The translations under genes were made by a program, and so were the position numbers. DNA of 64,000 bases, taken from NCBI RefSeq assembly GCF_022201045.2, contig NC_068562.1:2170001-2234000 (forward strand), in the 5' to 3' direction. Below the pieces are notes generated by a model. It saw nothing but the letters and a program-made list of their open reading frames with translations, ran no database searches and was not told where the DNA came from. The DNA comes from Citrus sinensis. Taxonomy: Eukaryota; Streptophyta; Magnoliopsida; Sapindales; Rutaceae. Shown here in pieces: positions 48,133 through 60,500 of this stretch (its first letter is position 1; every line of letters starts with the position of its first letter).

Positions 48133-50338
48133 TCAGGATGGTGTGAATTGTCCATCTGCGTGGAGAGAAGCAAGGAATTGTTTGAGACACCTGTTGTAGG
48201 CACAGGGTCGTTCCAAGTGAACCAAGTGACCTGCCTTCTTTATTCCCTGAAATGTGACATGATCTGCCCCCAGTTGCCTGTCATCAACCATGGAAAGCCA
48301 TCTTTTAGAATTGATTACTGACTTACTTTTATAATTATTTTGACCATTTGGTTGGTCAGTGGGTTGGTGGTTGTTAATGATCTTAATCAGCTTATTAAAG
48401 TGTAACTAGTGAATCAATCAAGCGGCCGGTGTATATAATCTGACGTACTCTTTCATGTTGTGGGCGAGCTCCACATTGAATATTTGATCATCCTCACCCC
48501 ACAAGAGATGCACTCTCTGCAAAATTTGTCAAGTAAAAATGTCATTTTCTGGAGAAATATAGGAAGAGAAAGAGAGGCAGTAATTGAGCTACCTGTGGAA
48601 AATTCGGGACGGTGGGATCCTTGTTGCTGATTAACAAACCCTCCAAGAGTTCAGCCCTCTCCTTCCTGTTGGCGAACATCACCTGTCATTGCAATCTCCA
48701 ACACATTAATAATGGTCATTGCTCCCTGGCGTATCGTTGAACTACATTATAGTTATGACTAGGATCAAGATTCTTTTATGATTTGATCATATTTTGAGTA
48801 AATAAATTAATTATTGATTGGTTATTAATAAATAAAAAAATAAAAGAAGTTAAATCTTACTACTAAAAGACACATGATAAAATTATTAAAAACTCAATAA
48901 TACTCATATCAAAAGAGGATCATGTTCCGCACTAGTTGTGGGGTGCCTAGTAGTTGAGCTAAAATCATTTATTGTTGTTATCACCACACTACCGGTCCTC
49001 ACCCAGTTGCGGAAGCGATTCTAGAATTACAAAAATACGAAACACTAAATTGACCGACGAACTGCTTAGAATGGCTAATCTTTTTCACCCATCTCTAAGC
49101 TTCCAACATCAAGGGCCACTGTAGTTGAGTAACTTATTGCACTGCCCTTTCACATCTCAATTACTTTCTTCTTGATGTACGTACTTTGATCTTATCAGAA
49201 TCGTAACCAAGAAATACGACTCAAATTGGTTTGTAAATATGTGCTATTTCGCTTGTACATCCTGTTGAAGCCATGCTCATATATGCACCATCAAGTAATG
49301 CGCCTAATGGGTGGGCTTGAAGGGAACAAAACAAAAGATGAACGAGATGTTTACAAAAACAATGATAACCTAGCTTAGATAAACAAAAGCTTCAATTATC
49401 GATTTAACTCGGTCTGAGCAATTGTGCAAGCTCTACCTAACTGGTGCTGTTAGCTAGTCATGGTAGTCAATTATGCCATAAAAAAATTAAAAACAAAAAT
49501 TGTGATTTCAAGTCATGCAAAGAGCAATTCTCAAAATAAAGACACATGGTGTTATGAACTTAAAAAGAAAAAACAGCATTTAATTGTACAGATAACAAAA
49601 GACGCAAAAGGAAATTAAGGGTAAAAAATTAAATATATACATACACACAGAGAAATAAGAATGGTGCATATTGATTACCTCAAGGAAATCTTTGTAAAGG
49701 CAACTGGGGAACCAGAGCTTCTTGTAGGTAGCAACAGAGAGAAGTGCTTTCAATCCCTTAACAGAATTAGGCAGCAACAACTCCGAAGAAGAAGAGACGC
49801 CGAGCCTGTTTAAATTAGTCTCATTGATGGAGTCAGTCATGGCCAAAATCGAACCAGACACCACCATGGCTTGAACCAAGTTTGGATACAATTCAGCCAC
49901 CTTAAAACTAACCATGCCCCCATAACTAAACCCTACAAGCACACACTTATCCACCCCGAGTTTTGCTAAACCCGTTGCCAAACACTGAGCTTGAAAAGTT
50001 GGCGACCGGTCGGCTTCGTCAGTGATAGAGCCACCAAAAAATAGAAGGTCGGGGATATAAACCGAGTATTTTTTGGTTAAGGCACCCACTTGGAATTGCC
50101 ATGTGACAATCCCTTCAGCTGCAAAGCCATGCACAAGAACAACAACTGGTTTGCTTGGTTTCTTCAGTGCTTCTTTTTCGATGATCTTTTCACCTTTCTT
50201 TGGTTTTTCTATGGTTTCACGCGGAACCCAGAAGTTCATCGTAGTGCCTGGCTCGATTTCTACTGCGTGGGGTTGCACTCCAGCCATCTTCATCAGTCCT
50301 TGCAGTAATGGCCTCTGGGCTGCCACTAAGTTCACCAT
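48133..50338 (-). CDS. Alpha/beta hydrolase-fold protein
   Basis: Four exons on the minus strand, 50338-49679, 48682-48593, 48516-48449 and 48277-48133, join in frame to 320 residues. The start is the ATG at 50336-50338 (MVNLVAAQRPLLQG). The frame extends 17 codons upstream but only to a TTG, just after an acceptor-like TTTATTTAG, so a 5' UTR intron is likely. The hydrolase set is complete: oxyanion HGFAAEG (about 70-76), nucleophile elbow GFSYGG (Ser138), Asp260 in WGEDDQIF and His290 in AGHLVHLERP. The close plant family is annotated only as alpha/beta hydrolases of the epoxide-hydrolase/monoglyceride-lipase-like type; substrate unknown. No transmembrane anchor is evident apart from a mildly hydrophobic N-terminus. 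Confidence 0.92.
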
Positions 50339-53300
50339 TTTTCCAATTTGCTTCTTGATGATCAAGTACACAGCAGCACTAGTCCCCAAGAGATTCTAAA
50401 TAAAGAGAGGGCGAGGTTTAAAAACTAAACGTGAATAAGGCAGGTTTGGTGACGGGTTGTTATCTGCTGTCAATATAAAAATATAAAGGAGATCTTTTAA
50501 TTTACTTCAAATTTCTAGGAATGCAGAACATTTCTATACGTGGTTCGATAACTTGAGTCTCGTATGAATTCATTGAGTGTTGTTATAGGTAAGATGATGG
50601 GCAGCGCATTTGAATACGACACACACATCTATAGGTAAAATGATGACTTCGTGGGCTAACGCGAATCTTATTTAAAGATATATGTATAACATTAATCTTG
50701 CACGAAATCTTAAAATCTTTTGCTAACATTTTGCGTAGTTAGATTTGTTTAACTATTTGTCATTTGTTTACTTTAAAGGGTTTGAAATAGTTTATAGGAT
50801 TGGCGTCCAAGGTTGTTTGATTTTGATCAACTACACCGCCTAATCGCCATCGCATGTTTGTTTGCTAACCCATAATAAACCAGTCAATTAATGATATTTG
50901 ACTCTCTTTTATATAATATATGTTAAATGTGACGTTTGCAGGTTTATTGAAGCCTTGACCAATTCTACACTCCCATTCTGACCTTTCTTCAAACAGATTC
51001 GGTTCTGCCATCATCCATTTTCCTTTCCCAAGTCAGAAAAAAAAACCCCCGCAGTAGTTAAAGATCATTTTGATTTTCAAATCTCTTTATCTCGCACTCA
51101 ACTCCTATTATAATTCAAACACAGGCAATCACGCTCGCAAAACACATATACATGCAACCAGCCTAGCCACGTCATTTTTAAGGTATGTTAATTTATCACT
51201 ACTGTCAAGGACTTAAGACTGCTCTCAACAAATTAAATTTCAAGTTGCTATTTGCTGAAAATGTTTTGAGTCTGAGCATCGCATGGTGGGGGGTGTGACA
51301 GGGTAGGGTGAGACCCCATTTGCTTTATAGACTTTTGTGGATGATCAGCATGATCCGTGAGAAGCCCAGAAACTATGAATGGTTTAATCGAGGCCCACTC
51401 TCGCTAGAAAACAATCCAAAAAATCAAATTAACTCCTCCGTATCACACACAGCTGCAATGCGAAAGCAATAAGAAATTCGTGAGTATGCTAGCTTCTTCC
51501 ATTTACATTAAGTCGAGGTTCACTGATTCAGCACTGCGACATGAACAAATCAGACAAGGAACATAACAATAAAACAAACGCACTAATTCAGTCAACACAA
51601 AGTCAAATCATTCTCTCACTAAAGAACACTCAAAACCACTCGGATCCGAGTAGGCTCTCTGTCATAGATAAAATTGGTCCAATGGCTGCTTTACATAAAT
51701 ATTACACACACACACACACACACACACTCATTGTAGTGTCAAATACAGTGACGTCTATTTGAGCTGTGAGTTGCTGTCTAAATTTCTTTGTGATCTTGTG
51801 ACGAAATGCTTGTATTATAGTCTATAGAAAGTCTTCATGACTCTTCCAAGTTGTGGTGTACTGTTTGCTCGTAAACAGTATGTGCTTCGGCGATTCAAAC
51901 TTCCCAACCCCATGTCTTGTCTGGATTCCTTCTGCCTTCAGTTGTATGGTTCTCGAGTTGGTTCTGTTCTGATTTGTACGAACAGATGTAATGTATTGCT
52001 CATTAAATAATTATAAGATAAATGGTGAATAGTGGAATGGGGAAAGACAAAATAATCACAACACATCATGTAATACGTTACTTATAAAAGCTCCTAATAT
52101 AAAGCACCTGCTTATACTTTATCACTTCACATATATATCCGCTTCAGCAACTTATAAATTAACCCGATTTCTAGCAAGGTTTGAGTCTTAGTTGGCCATT
52201 GACATCCTATGGAAAGTCTATAAACTTTTTGTCTGCTTATTTGAAGAGAAAACACCTACGTTCCGAGCATAATTTACTGTAATTCTTTCTGCCAAGCACT
52301 GAAACCTAACTATGATCACTACTTAAAAAATTTTAATTAAAGAAATTTTAATTAATGTCTTCTCTTGCCAGTCACAACACTTATATTATCTTATTTTTTT
52401 GACGTGTACCAGATTGCATGATAGAACGTAAATCAAATCAGTAGAAGCCTATGAAACATCATTTGTGGAATCCTATAATTTTCAAGTTGAATTCTCCCGC
52501 GTTCTCTGAATGGAGAGTCCTCTCGGATATGTCGCATGGTTTTAGAATGGATTCAAAATTTTAAGTTTTCAACATGGTATGAAAAAAGATGATCTGGCAG
52601 TACAAGGTCAAGGTGACACATCACTACCTGTTACAGACTAGTGTAGTGCATTAGGCCAATCGGACGGTCAGATTTTTCTCCTGACAGCCAATCAAATAGG
52701 ACAAGTTCATGACCATCACGGTCTGACTCCACAGTGTCCCTGCTCCGGCTCAGAGATATACATTGTAACGTTTATGGACTTTGTGATTGGACTATCGGAT
52801 TTTTCAAACAGAATCATATGCAATATTGAACCAGCAGCTACGCTACTCTTATGAAATTCAGTAATGCATAAAATAAAAAAATCATTATAACAAAGAGTTG
52901 CATTAACTGTACCCTCAGGCTCAGTTGATTATAATAATTAAAACTCCGAGTTCATGTGATACTATATATAATTATAATAGTACAAACTAGCTAGAAGTAA
53001 TTCTAGTCCTACAATATGATCATATAACATCAAACTGGTTAAAAGGGTAGTGCTCCAACTCCCATCATTGCCGTCCATCAAGATCATTGGGCACCATCTA
53101 GCTAGCTCCATCAGTGTATGAGAAAGCCAACTAACAGAAAGGTTTAGCCAAAAAAAGCTAAAGAACTTAAAAGAGGAAAGCAACTAAGAACATAGAATTA
53201 TCCCATTTTCACTCCATCTATGAAAGAACTAAGACGGAGATAACCAAAAAAAAAAAAGATTAAAGAAAGAAAGCAACAGAAAAGTAAAAGAATTTGACGA

Positions 53301-53425
53301 GACAAGGCGCACATAACAACCATCACCATCGAAAACGTATTCAACATCATCCTGGCGATGCACGTTATAAAGTCATTTGAAGATCTTGATCTTGATCTTG
53401 GCCGTTAAAGTAGTATAATATGCTT
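50339..53425. other. Upstream region of the hydrolase gene and intergenic
   Basis: The hydrolase leader probably runs back through an acceptor at about 50399. A (CA)n run is at 51705-51727. The open frame at 51541-51762 reads through that repeat and is not credible. The right end (about 53200-53425) is probably the GATA gene's 3' UTR and includes a GATCTT triplication at 53382-53398. No further gene seen. Confidence 0.45.
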
Positions 53426-54281
53426 TCATCTTGTAAAGTCATGGACAAGACCGGGCCTGTCTGCTACATTGAGTCTCCAAGAAAGGAAGGGAACGCCCGT
53501 ATCAGAAGTTTGATCACTGTCTTCAATGAACCTAAATTCATTTGCAGGAGAAAAACAAGGCATTTTTTGCGACTGCGCTTGTTGAACTTGAACCCATGAA
53601 TTGTTGTAATAGCCATGTGGCTGCTCCGCTGCTGACGCGATGTTTGAGCTGTTTGCATTTGCTGCTGTGGCTCTTCTCTCTTCCTTCTTGAACCGAATTC
53701 CACAAGCATTGCATAGTGACTGTAAAAATAAATTTGCTTTCAATCGTAAAACAGACCAATCAAAATAAATAAATTAGCACAAAAAAATTATATATATATA
53801 TAGATACCTTTGGGCCTCGAGGACCGTTTCTCCAAAGCGGTGTAGAAGTGGTGTCACAGTTAGCACAACGGCGGGCGAGGAGGGGATCATTGCCGGAGCT
53901 GCTACTAATGGTGTTACTACTATTATTGCCACCGCGACTGGTCTTATGATTTTGTTGGGCTGTATTGTACGGCGAATTTTTGGTATGCAAAAAATCCCAA
54001 CAAAAGTCTGTCATGCAATTAGAAGCTGAGCGTCTTTGATCATGGCGGATCCGCTTCTCATCGTCTTCGGATAAACGAGTGGACGGGGTGCCTAAAGAGA
54101 GAGTACAATCAACGGAAGAAGGAGACATGAAAGCGTACATGTCTGTTTCATCGTAAGATTTGTGGTTAGGCATTGAAAATAGCATGGAAAATGAATTGCT
54201 TTGGCTTGGATACAGACCGCTTGAACATGAACATGATGATCCAACCATATTTCCATGAGAGCTACTGCACCTATGCATCAT
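53426..54281 (-). CDS. HAN-type GATA zinc-finger transcription factor
   Basis: Two exons, 54281-53808 and 53719-53426, with an 88-bp intron, give 255 residues. The intron interrupts the zinc finger after GPRGPK, the usual place in this class. The GATA finger is C-X2-C-X18-C-X2-C: C139, C142, C161, C164 (ARRCANCDTTSTPLWRNGPR; LCNACGIRFKKEERR). The N-terminus matches the HANABA TARANU domain (MMHRCSSSHGNMV, then FSMLFSMPNHKS), and VDCTLSLGTPSTR (about 57-69) is a second shared motif. HAN-type factors are nuclear regulators of meristem-organ boundaries, floral organs and embryo patterning. The double ATG leaves either Met as start. It is probably a HAN-like (GATA18/19/20) orthologue. Confidence 0.94.
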
Positions 54282-55260
54282 TACTTTTTTTTTTTTTTAA
54301 TATCTTTTTCCTCCAATTAAAAAAAATAGCGAAACGAATATATGATATGAGGAACAAGAAAGAAGAAGAAAGAGAGGTGTCTGTAACTGCAAATAGTAAA
54401 AGGAAGAAGCAGAGAGTAGAAGCCAAATAGTAAACTGAGAGCAAAGGGATATAATAATTAGTATAGCGTTTGAATGAGAAGAAACTTGAAAGAGAGAGCT
54501 TCAGGGGCGATAGTGAATGGTACGAGAGTTGGTTGTGTGTCTGGTAGCTTTATAAGCTAATAAGAGGGCGAAATAACAGTCAGCCCCTGCAGTCCACGTT
54601 GTCGTGAAATGCAATTGGAGAGATATGCATACGTATATAGTAAGAGGGGTTATAAAGACACAGAGACAGAGATGGACCCAGGTTGCATGTTATATACTCA
54701 GAGAGAGACAGAGATTAAAGTATTATATTAGAGAGAGACTCTGAGAGAGAGAGAGAGAGAGAGAAAGAGGAAAAAAATAAAAAGAAAAAGAAAAGTCAGT
54801 GACTGAGACTGAGACTGAGTCAGTTTAGAGTTTAGTAGTGGTAGGGTATTGGCAAGTGTACATTGCAACTGTACACATTACGTGTATGTAATATTATCCT
54901 CTACCACTCACTACAAAGTACAATTGCAAACTTGCTGCATTACAAGTTCAATTTATAGCCACGACCCGCGAGAGCGTCAGCAGCCGAGCCGGCAAAGCCC
55001 CAGTCGGCAAAAATTTTGGTTCACCACCCTCACAAAATGAAAATGTAGTTGAATAAAAATAATATGATGAAATTATGTAATATTTGAGGGGAGGGGGAGG
55101 GTAAATAATAAATAAAATAGTATTTGAGTGGTGTAACGCGGGTGAGGAGGGAGGCGAAGGGTAGGGTAAGGGAGAGAAAGGGCAGGGGCGCTCATAACAA
55201 AGCGGAAGGGTAAGGGAGGGAGGCAGATGGGTTGGTCATTGGATAGTCAAAAGAGCCCAC
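54282..55260 (-). promoter_or_regulatory. Leader and promoter of the GATA gene: TATA box, GA/CT tracts, G-rich strand
   Basis: On the minus strand TTATAAAGC (plus 54548-54556) is a good TATA box, about 270 bp before the ATG. Upstream, the plus strand is strongly purine-rich from about 54650 to 55250, including (GA)n at about 54740-54765, read as CT-rich in the gene's direction. A G-quadruplex-type cluster lies at 55149-55188. No separate coding gene is supported here. Confidence 0.5.
55149..55188 (+). other. G-quadruplex-type motif
   Basis: Six runs of at least three G lie at 55149-55151, 55159-55161, 55164-55166, 55170-55172, 55180-55182 and 55185-55188, with loops of 7, 2, 3, 7 and 2 nt. 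It sits about 600 bp upstream of the GATA gene's TATA box. Confidence 0.6.
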
Positions 55261-57495
55261 GTGACTAGCGGGAACAGTCTTCCATGGATCTGCCTTCTCC
55301 GATCACGAGGACCCCCCACACACAGTCACACTGCTACTGCTCATTATCTAAATATATTAATTTGTGTTGTATCGTATGTTGGTAAATATATATATATAAT
55401 AATAATTATTATTATTATTAATTGTAATATTTATAATATAATGATATAGTATTAAGCACAATACATCAAAACCTCTGTCCGCATCCTCTCTGCCTCTTGT
55501 CACTGCCAGCCTCCCAAGGAAAATGGAATAGTCCTCTCCCCTCACTCCCCCACGCGCCCTAACTTCACACGCTCCGCTTCTATTTAATTGTGCCCACATT
55601 CTCTGCCAAATTAAAACCGCTATATTTATAACAATTCAAAATTAAATAATTCGTTCACCCATGGGCCAGCTGTTTGATTTAATTTGGCTTTTGATCAATT
55701 TTTATATGGTTTTTCCGTTTTCTAATTAAATTAATGATAACTCAATATTATATGTTCTTTCAATTGAGAATCATTTAATATATAGTTGTCGATTAATGCG
55801 AGTCGTGCGATCATTCTCCATCTCCAGCGACATATAAAACTGTGTTTAATTTTCACACTCTTTGCAGCGCTTGGTTTGGTTTCATTCATATATTTATCAT
55901 AAACGTTGCATTACTTTCAACAGCGGAACAGTGCCACTGACCACTACTCGATCCAGAAAAAGGCATGTCTACCCGCTCCTTGGATCGTTAATGCCTGCCG
56001 GCAGTCCAATTCTTCAATATATTCATTTTTAGAAATATTTGAGGCAATAAAAAAGAAACAAAAAATGCTTGAAGCTTATTGCAGCAAGAAACAGTAGTAT
56101 TACTGTATGATGAATCAGTAAATATTAACACAGGAGCCGTACCCTGAAATCACGTGAACCAAACGAAGACCATTTAGTCATGATAATCACCTCAAGTTCC
56201 GAATCAAAAATTCCCCACAGCCCGAAAAAGCTTCTTGTGATGTGTAGTAGTTGTAGTAGTAATAGTAACAGTAAACGAGTAGAGAAGATGCGTAGATTTT
56301 GATCAGAGAGTCCAAAAAGAAAGCTAAAGAGAGATAATAAAAAGTATCCCCAAAACGAGATACTCTGCAATCATCAAAGCAACATCTGTTCCTTGCTTGG
56401 CCTGATGTGTGAGTGAGATAGAAGAGATCTTGATTGAGTCAAAGATGGAAACTCAATAAAGAAAAAGTCAAAGAGAGAAAAAAAAAAAAAAACGTTACGA
56501 GTAGTGTACTGCTAATCTAAAAACAAAATAAATAAAAACAAAAGTCCTTAAAGGTTAAAAAAAAAAAACCCCACATTCATGATATTGATTAGCCGAACCC
56601 GAACAAGCTGCTCTGGAATATCGGTCCCATTTGATCAAAAGATTCAAAAAAACACGAAGAGAGAGAGAGAGCGAGAGCGAGAGAATCAGATCGTCTAGAG
56701 ATTGGTGCGTTTTCATAGTTCGACAAACGGGACGACCACCGCTTTCCAAAAGATGCTCTCTCTATTTATTCACTTTGTGTAATACCACCAACAAAAAACT
56801 ACGATCAGCCCAAGACACTATGCGTTGCATTCGCGATTACACATGCACTGTTTATGCCCTCACGCGATCTCATCTTCCGTGGCTTTTACTTGTTAACTAA
56901 CGTGTGTTGATGTGATTCACACGCTCCGCTGGCGAGACTGTGGGAGATTACGGTTGTACTCTGTTTAATGGAACGGGTCATTAAGGAGGATCTGTTTGTA
57001 CTCTTTTTAATGGAACTCTGGGATTTGCTTAATCATCATGAAAAATAATAATAATAAATTAATTAATTAATTAAAGCCTTCACCGCCTCTCGGTCTCACA
57101 CACATTGGGTTACAAACATGCTCATTAATCATGATGTTACGTGGCTCGTTGGATTTCGTGGGACCCACTAAATTGGGTCTCGTATTTCCACTTTTCCAAG
57201 ATAAAGGAGTAGCCGAAGGACCGTATCTGATTTTGCCTTGTAAAATAAATCACACTCGCCTTTATTTACAATCAAGATTATTTTTATTTATATTTATGCA
57301 TGCCACTGGGCGTCGTGGACAAATCTTCGCCCTTGCATGCATGCATGCAATAGCAAAATGTTATCACTAATAAAAAAAAATTTAATAAACAAACCCTAGA
57401 GACGTGTAAATTAATTATGATGAGCTTTGAAAACTGTAGTGTTAATTGAGTTCATCAAAATTACATTCCTCAAAAGCAACAAGATACAACTGGAA

Positions 57496-57528
<33 letters not shown>

Positions 57529-60500
57529 ATCTTTTTTCTTTTTTTCTTTTTTTTTTTTGTGAGCAATCTCTAATCTCTAACTTTATGAAGAGTTTTGTTT
57601 TGAAATTTTTGTGGTATGATTTTTTTTTCTTAACTGTTGTATAATATGCATGCATATATATATATATAAGAAAAAAGCTATACATATTTTACATTTTGTA
57701 CAAATAGGACAGAGTATCCATAGAGGTTCAAACTAGCCGGTTTGAAAGGTTTAGTGTGATTGTTCTCGGTCACACACACTGTCTGTTGTTGACAGGAATT
57801 TTGAGATCTTCTTTGCCATGGAAGGCTAAAGTAATAATACTTAAATGAGTTGTGAAAAGAAAAAGGGGTCGATGGAGAGAAGACCCAATGGACCAGCATT
57901 CATAAAGGAGAGCTTCTAGGAGAAAGAAACCCTATAATAAGCCGTCCTAAAAAAGATAACTTGCTGTCAGCATCGTGATATCTAAGGCTCAACTGTAACC
58001 TCTAATTGTCTCCTCTAAGGTAGTCTAAAGCCTACAGCCTCACAGCCTCAGGATTTATCCACTTTATGTCTTTCCAAGTCTTCTAAATATTTTCTTTATC
58101 CAATCTGTGGGTTTTGCTGCTGCTCGGGTAAAGTAAGGTTTATTACTTGTAACAAAAATTTATTACTTCGCGGCCATACCTATCAAAGGAATTAGCATTA
58201 AGTGTATTAAATTAAATTAATTAGTTTGGCACAAGATTAGTGCTAGTACTGTGCTGCGCAAGATGTAAACCACAATAAAGCGTTTTGGGTACGATGATGA
58301 ATAAACATATCAACTCGCACTTGGAGTTTACTAATTTAGACATCATTACTTTATCAAAACGTACGGTAAGGAGTACTGCCATGCCGGAGTTCCGTGAGAC
58401 ATTTTCTTTGCTGCAAGAATAATGGCCGTGGGATATAATGGTAATTGCACAATGCTACCACTTATCATCAGAAAAAAAGGACGAAAATATGCGTTCATGC
58501 TAATGTAGACATTATTTGGACTGTTTTTTCCTACCCAATATAGATAGCATTATTGTATTACTTAATAATTAAAATGAGAATGTGTTACTAGATTCTTGCA
58601 GTAGTTAGCTGTTGGTAAGTTCCTATTTTATCTGATTTGATTGGTGCATAATTTATAGAATATGTTTTACACATGTCGTATGTAGGAAATTAATACAAGG
58701 AAAATAGTAGGTAAGGCTCAAACTCACTGTTTCTCTTTTATCGAATTAATTAAGATGTCAAAGGTAGAATATTGCCCTGATCTTGGGAGAGGTATCATTC
58801 ACGCTTGGATCTGGTCTTATAACATCAGTACATGTTCTTTACATGACGGTTGATTTTGTCCCTTTCATAATAATAATAAGTTCTTTTTCTTTAACGCTTT
58901 GAATCTGTCCGAACCTTTTGCAGATGAAGGCAAAGAACGTAAATAAACCATATTTCATTAGCGGCAACGTTCAAAATCCATGGCACTCTCTCTTTTTTTT
59001 TTTCTTTTTTTTTTTAATTACAATAATCTTTGAACCGGTCAAGACCATTAGTCTCTTCGAATCGGGAGAAGAATCAAGAGTTACGAGCAAAAGCATTTAG
59101 AAATATAAAACGTCTTTTCCTTGTGATTGCTTCGCGTAACCCCTATCAACAAAGATATTGAGTCACTCCCCACTCGTTCCTATTATATTTCCTTGTTTCC
59201 TCGGTGCATCTTCACTCTTCTAACAAAAACCCAAAGTACTGTGATTTGGGTTTTCAGCCAATGACATGTCCCATCTGGGCTTGTTCCGGAAATCATGCGT
59301 CTGCATGAATCGTTGAGACACGCAATGGTCAAAGGCAAATGCTAAGGCTTGCTATGCGGTTCAAGATGATTTTTGGCCGTCAAAATTGAACAATAAAACA
59401 GCTAATTCACCTATTAATTATTTGTTGGATATTCTTGATTATCATTGCATGCTACGTACCCACAAGCTAGTGCAAGTGATACAAATTCAAGATTGAATTA
59501 GAAGGTGAAAATGCTCTGTAAAATACAAAAAGATTTGGAGCCAGTGGCGTAATGATTTACTTTTCTATTTCATTTCTTGCTGTCTTGCACTCTCTTGAGC
59601 AAATCTTAAGTGAAAAAATCTAGATGAAAAGAAAAGATAACACTGTCTTGATCAATAGTGTCAATCAATTGCCAAATCTTAACTACTCCCAAGTAAGGTA
59701 AACATAAGATTGTTGCCCCTTCCTCACCTTATCCCCCTATTCTACAGTCCAAATGCCTACTTAATATAAGAGATATCACTACACTCGCAACTAGCACCTA
59801 GAAATTCCTGTGCTCAGAATATTAGGTAAGTAGATCAAGTAATATATGTTATAAGAAGTGAATTTGGAAAATATATTATTATTTTGAATTGACGGGCACA
59901 AAGGGTAAACTCTAGGTTCCTCCATAACAAGTTTTATTTGTTATTTGATATTGATTGGAACAAATTATAATATTTAAAGTTTCTCATAGTTGGTTTTATG
60001 TTTGTTCTAAATGCGTTTTGCAGGACTCTGACTATTTATATTTATTGTTGTTGAAGATTTTTTTATTTTTATTTTTATGAAGATATGTTATTTAGAATAG
60101 ATTATATTAGTAATGGTTATTGATTTATGTTGTAAACGAGCTACAAATTAGCTAGAGTTCTTATTTTGGTGATTTTATCTCTTTAAATTGGTAGATTTGA
60201 TAATTTAATATAGCTAATTTTGTAGTTGTTATTAATCCCAACAACCACAAAATGATTTTTTTTTTGTCATTTAAACAAAGACTAAACAATCTTTTTCATG
60301 TTCAACGATAAAATAATTATTTTGCTAATATTCTGGTAAATCTTCTAACAATATTAATGAAAAATTAAAAAGTGATATATTTTGTAAATTTATGTAAATA
60401 ATTACAAAAAAAAAGGTTTTAGTGTATTTTTTTATAAAAAGTAAAACGTCATCTGATCGGTCTTTTGTATTTACCATTTTAGTGATAGTTGAGAGTATAT

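Noticed and set aside
48061..48321. 86-codon plus-strand frame
   Set aside because: It is antisense to the last exon of the alpha/beta hydrolase, which encodes the AGHLVHLERP catalytic His block.
51541..51762. 73-codon frame ending in a Thr-His repeat
   Set aside because: It reads through a CA microsatellite and has no other coding support.
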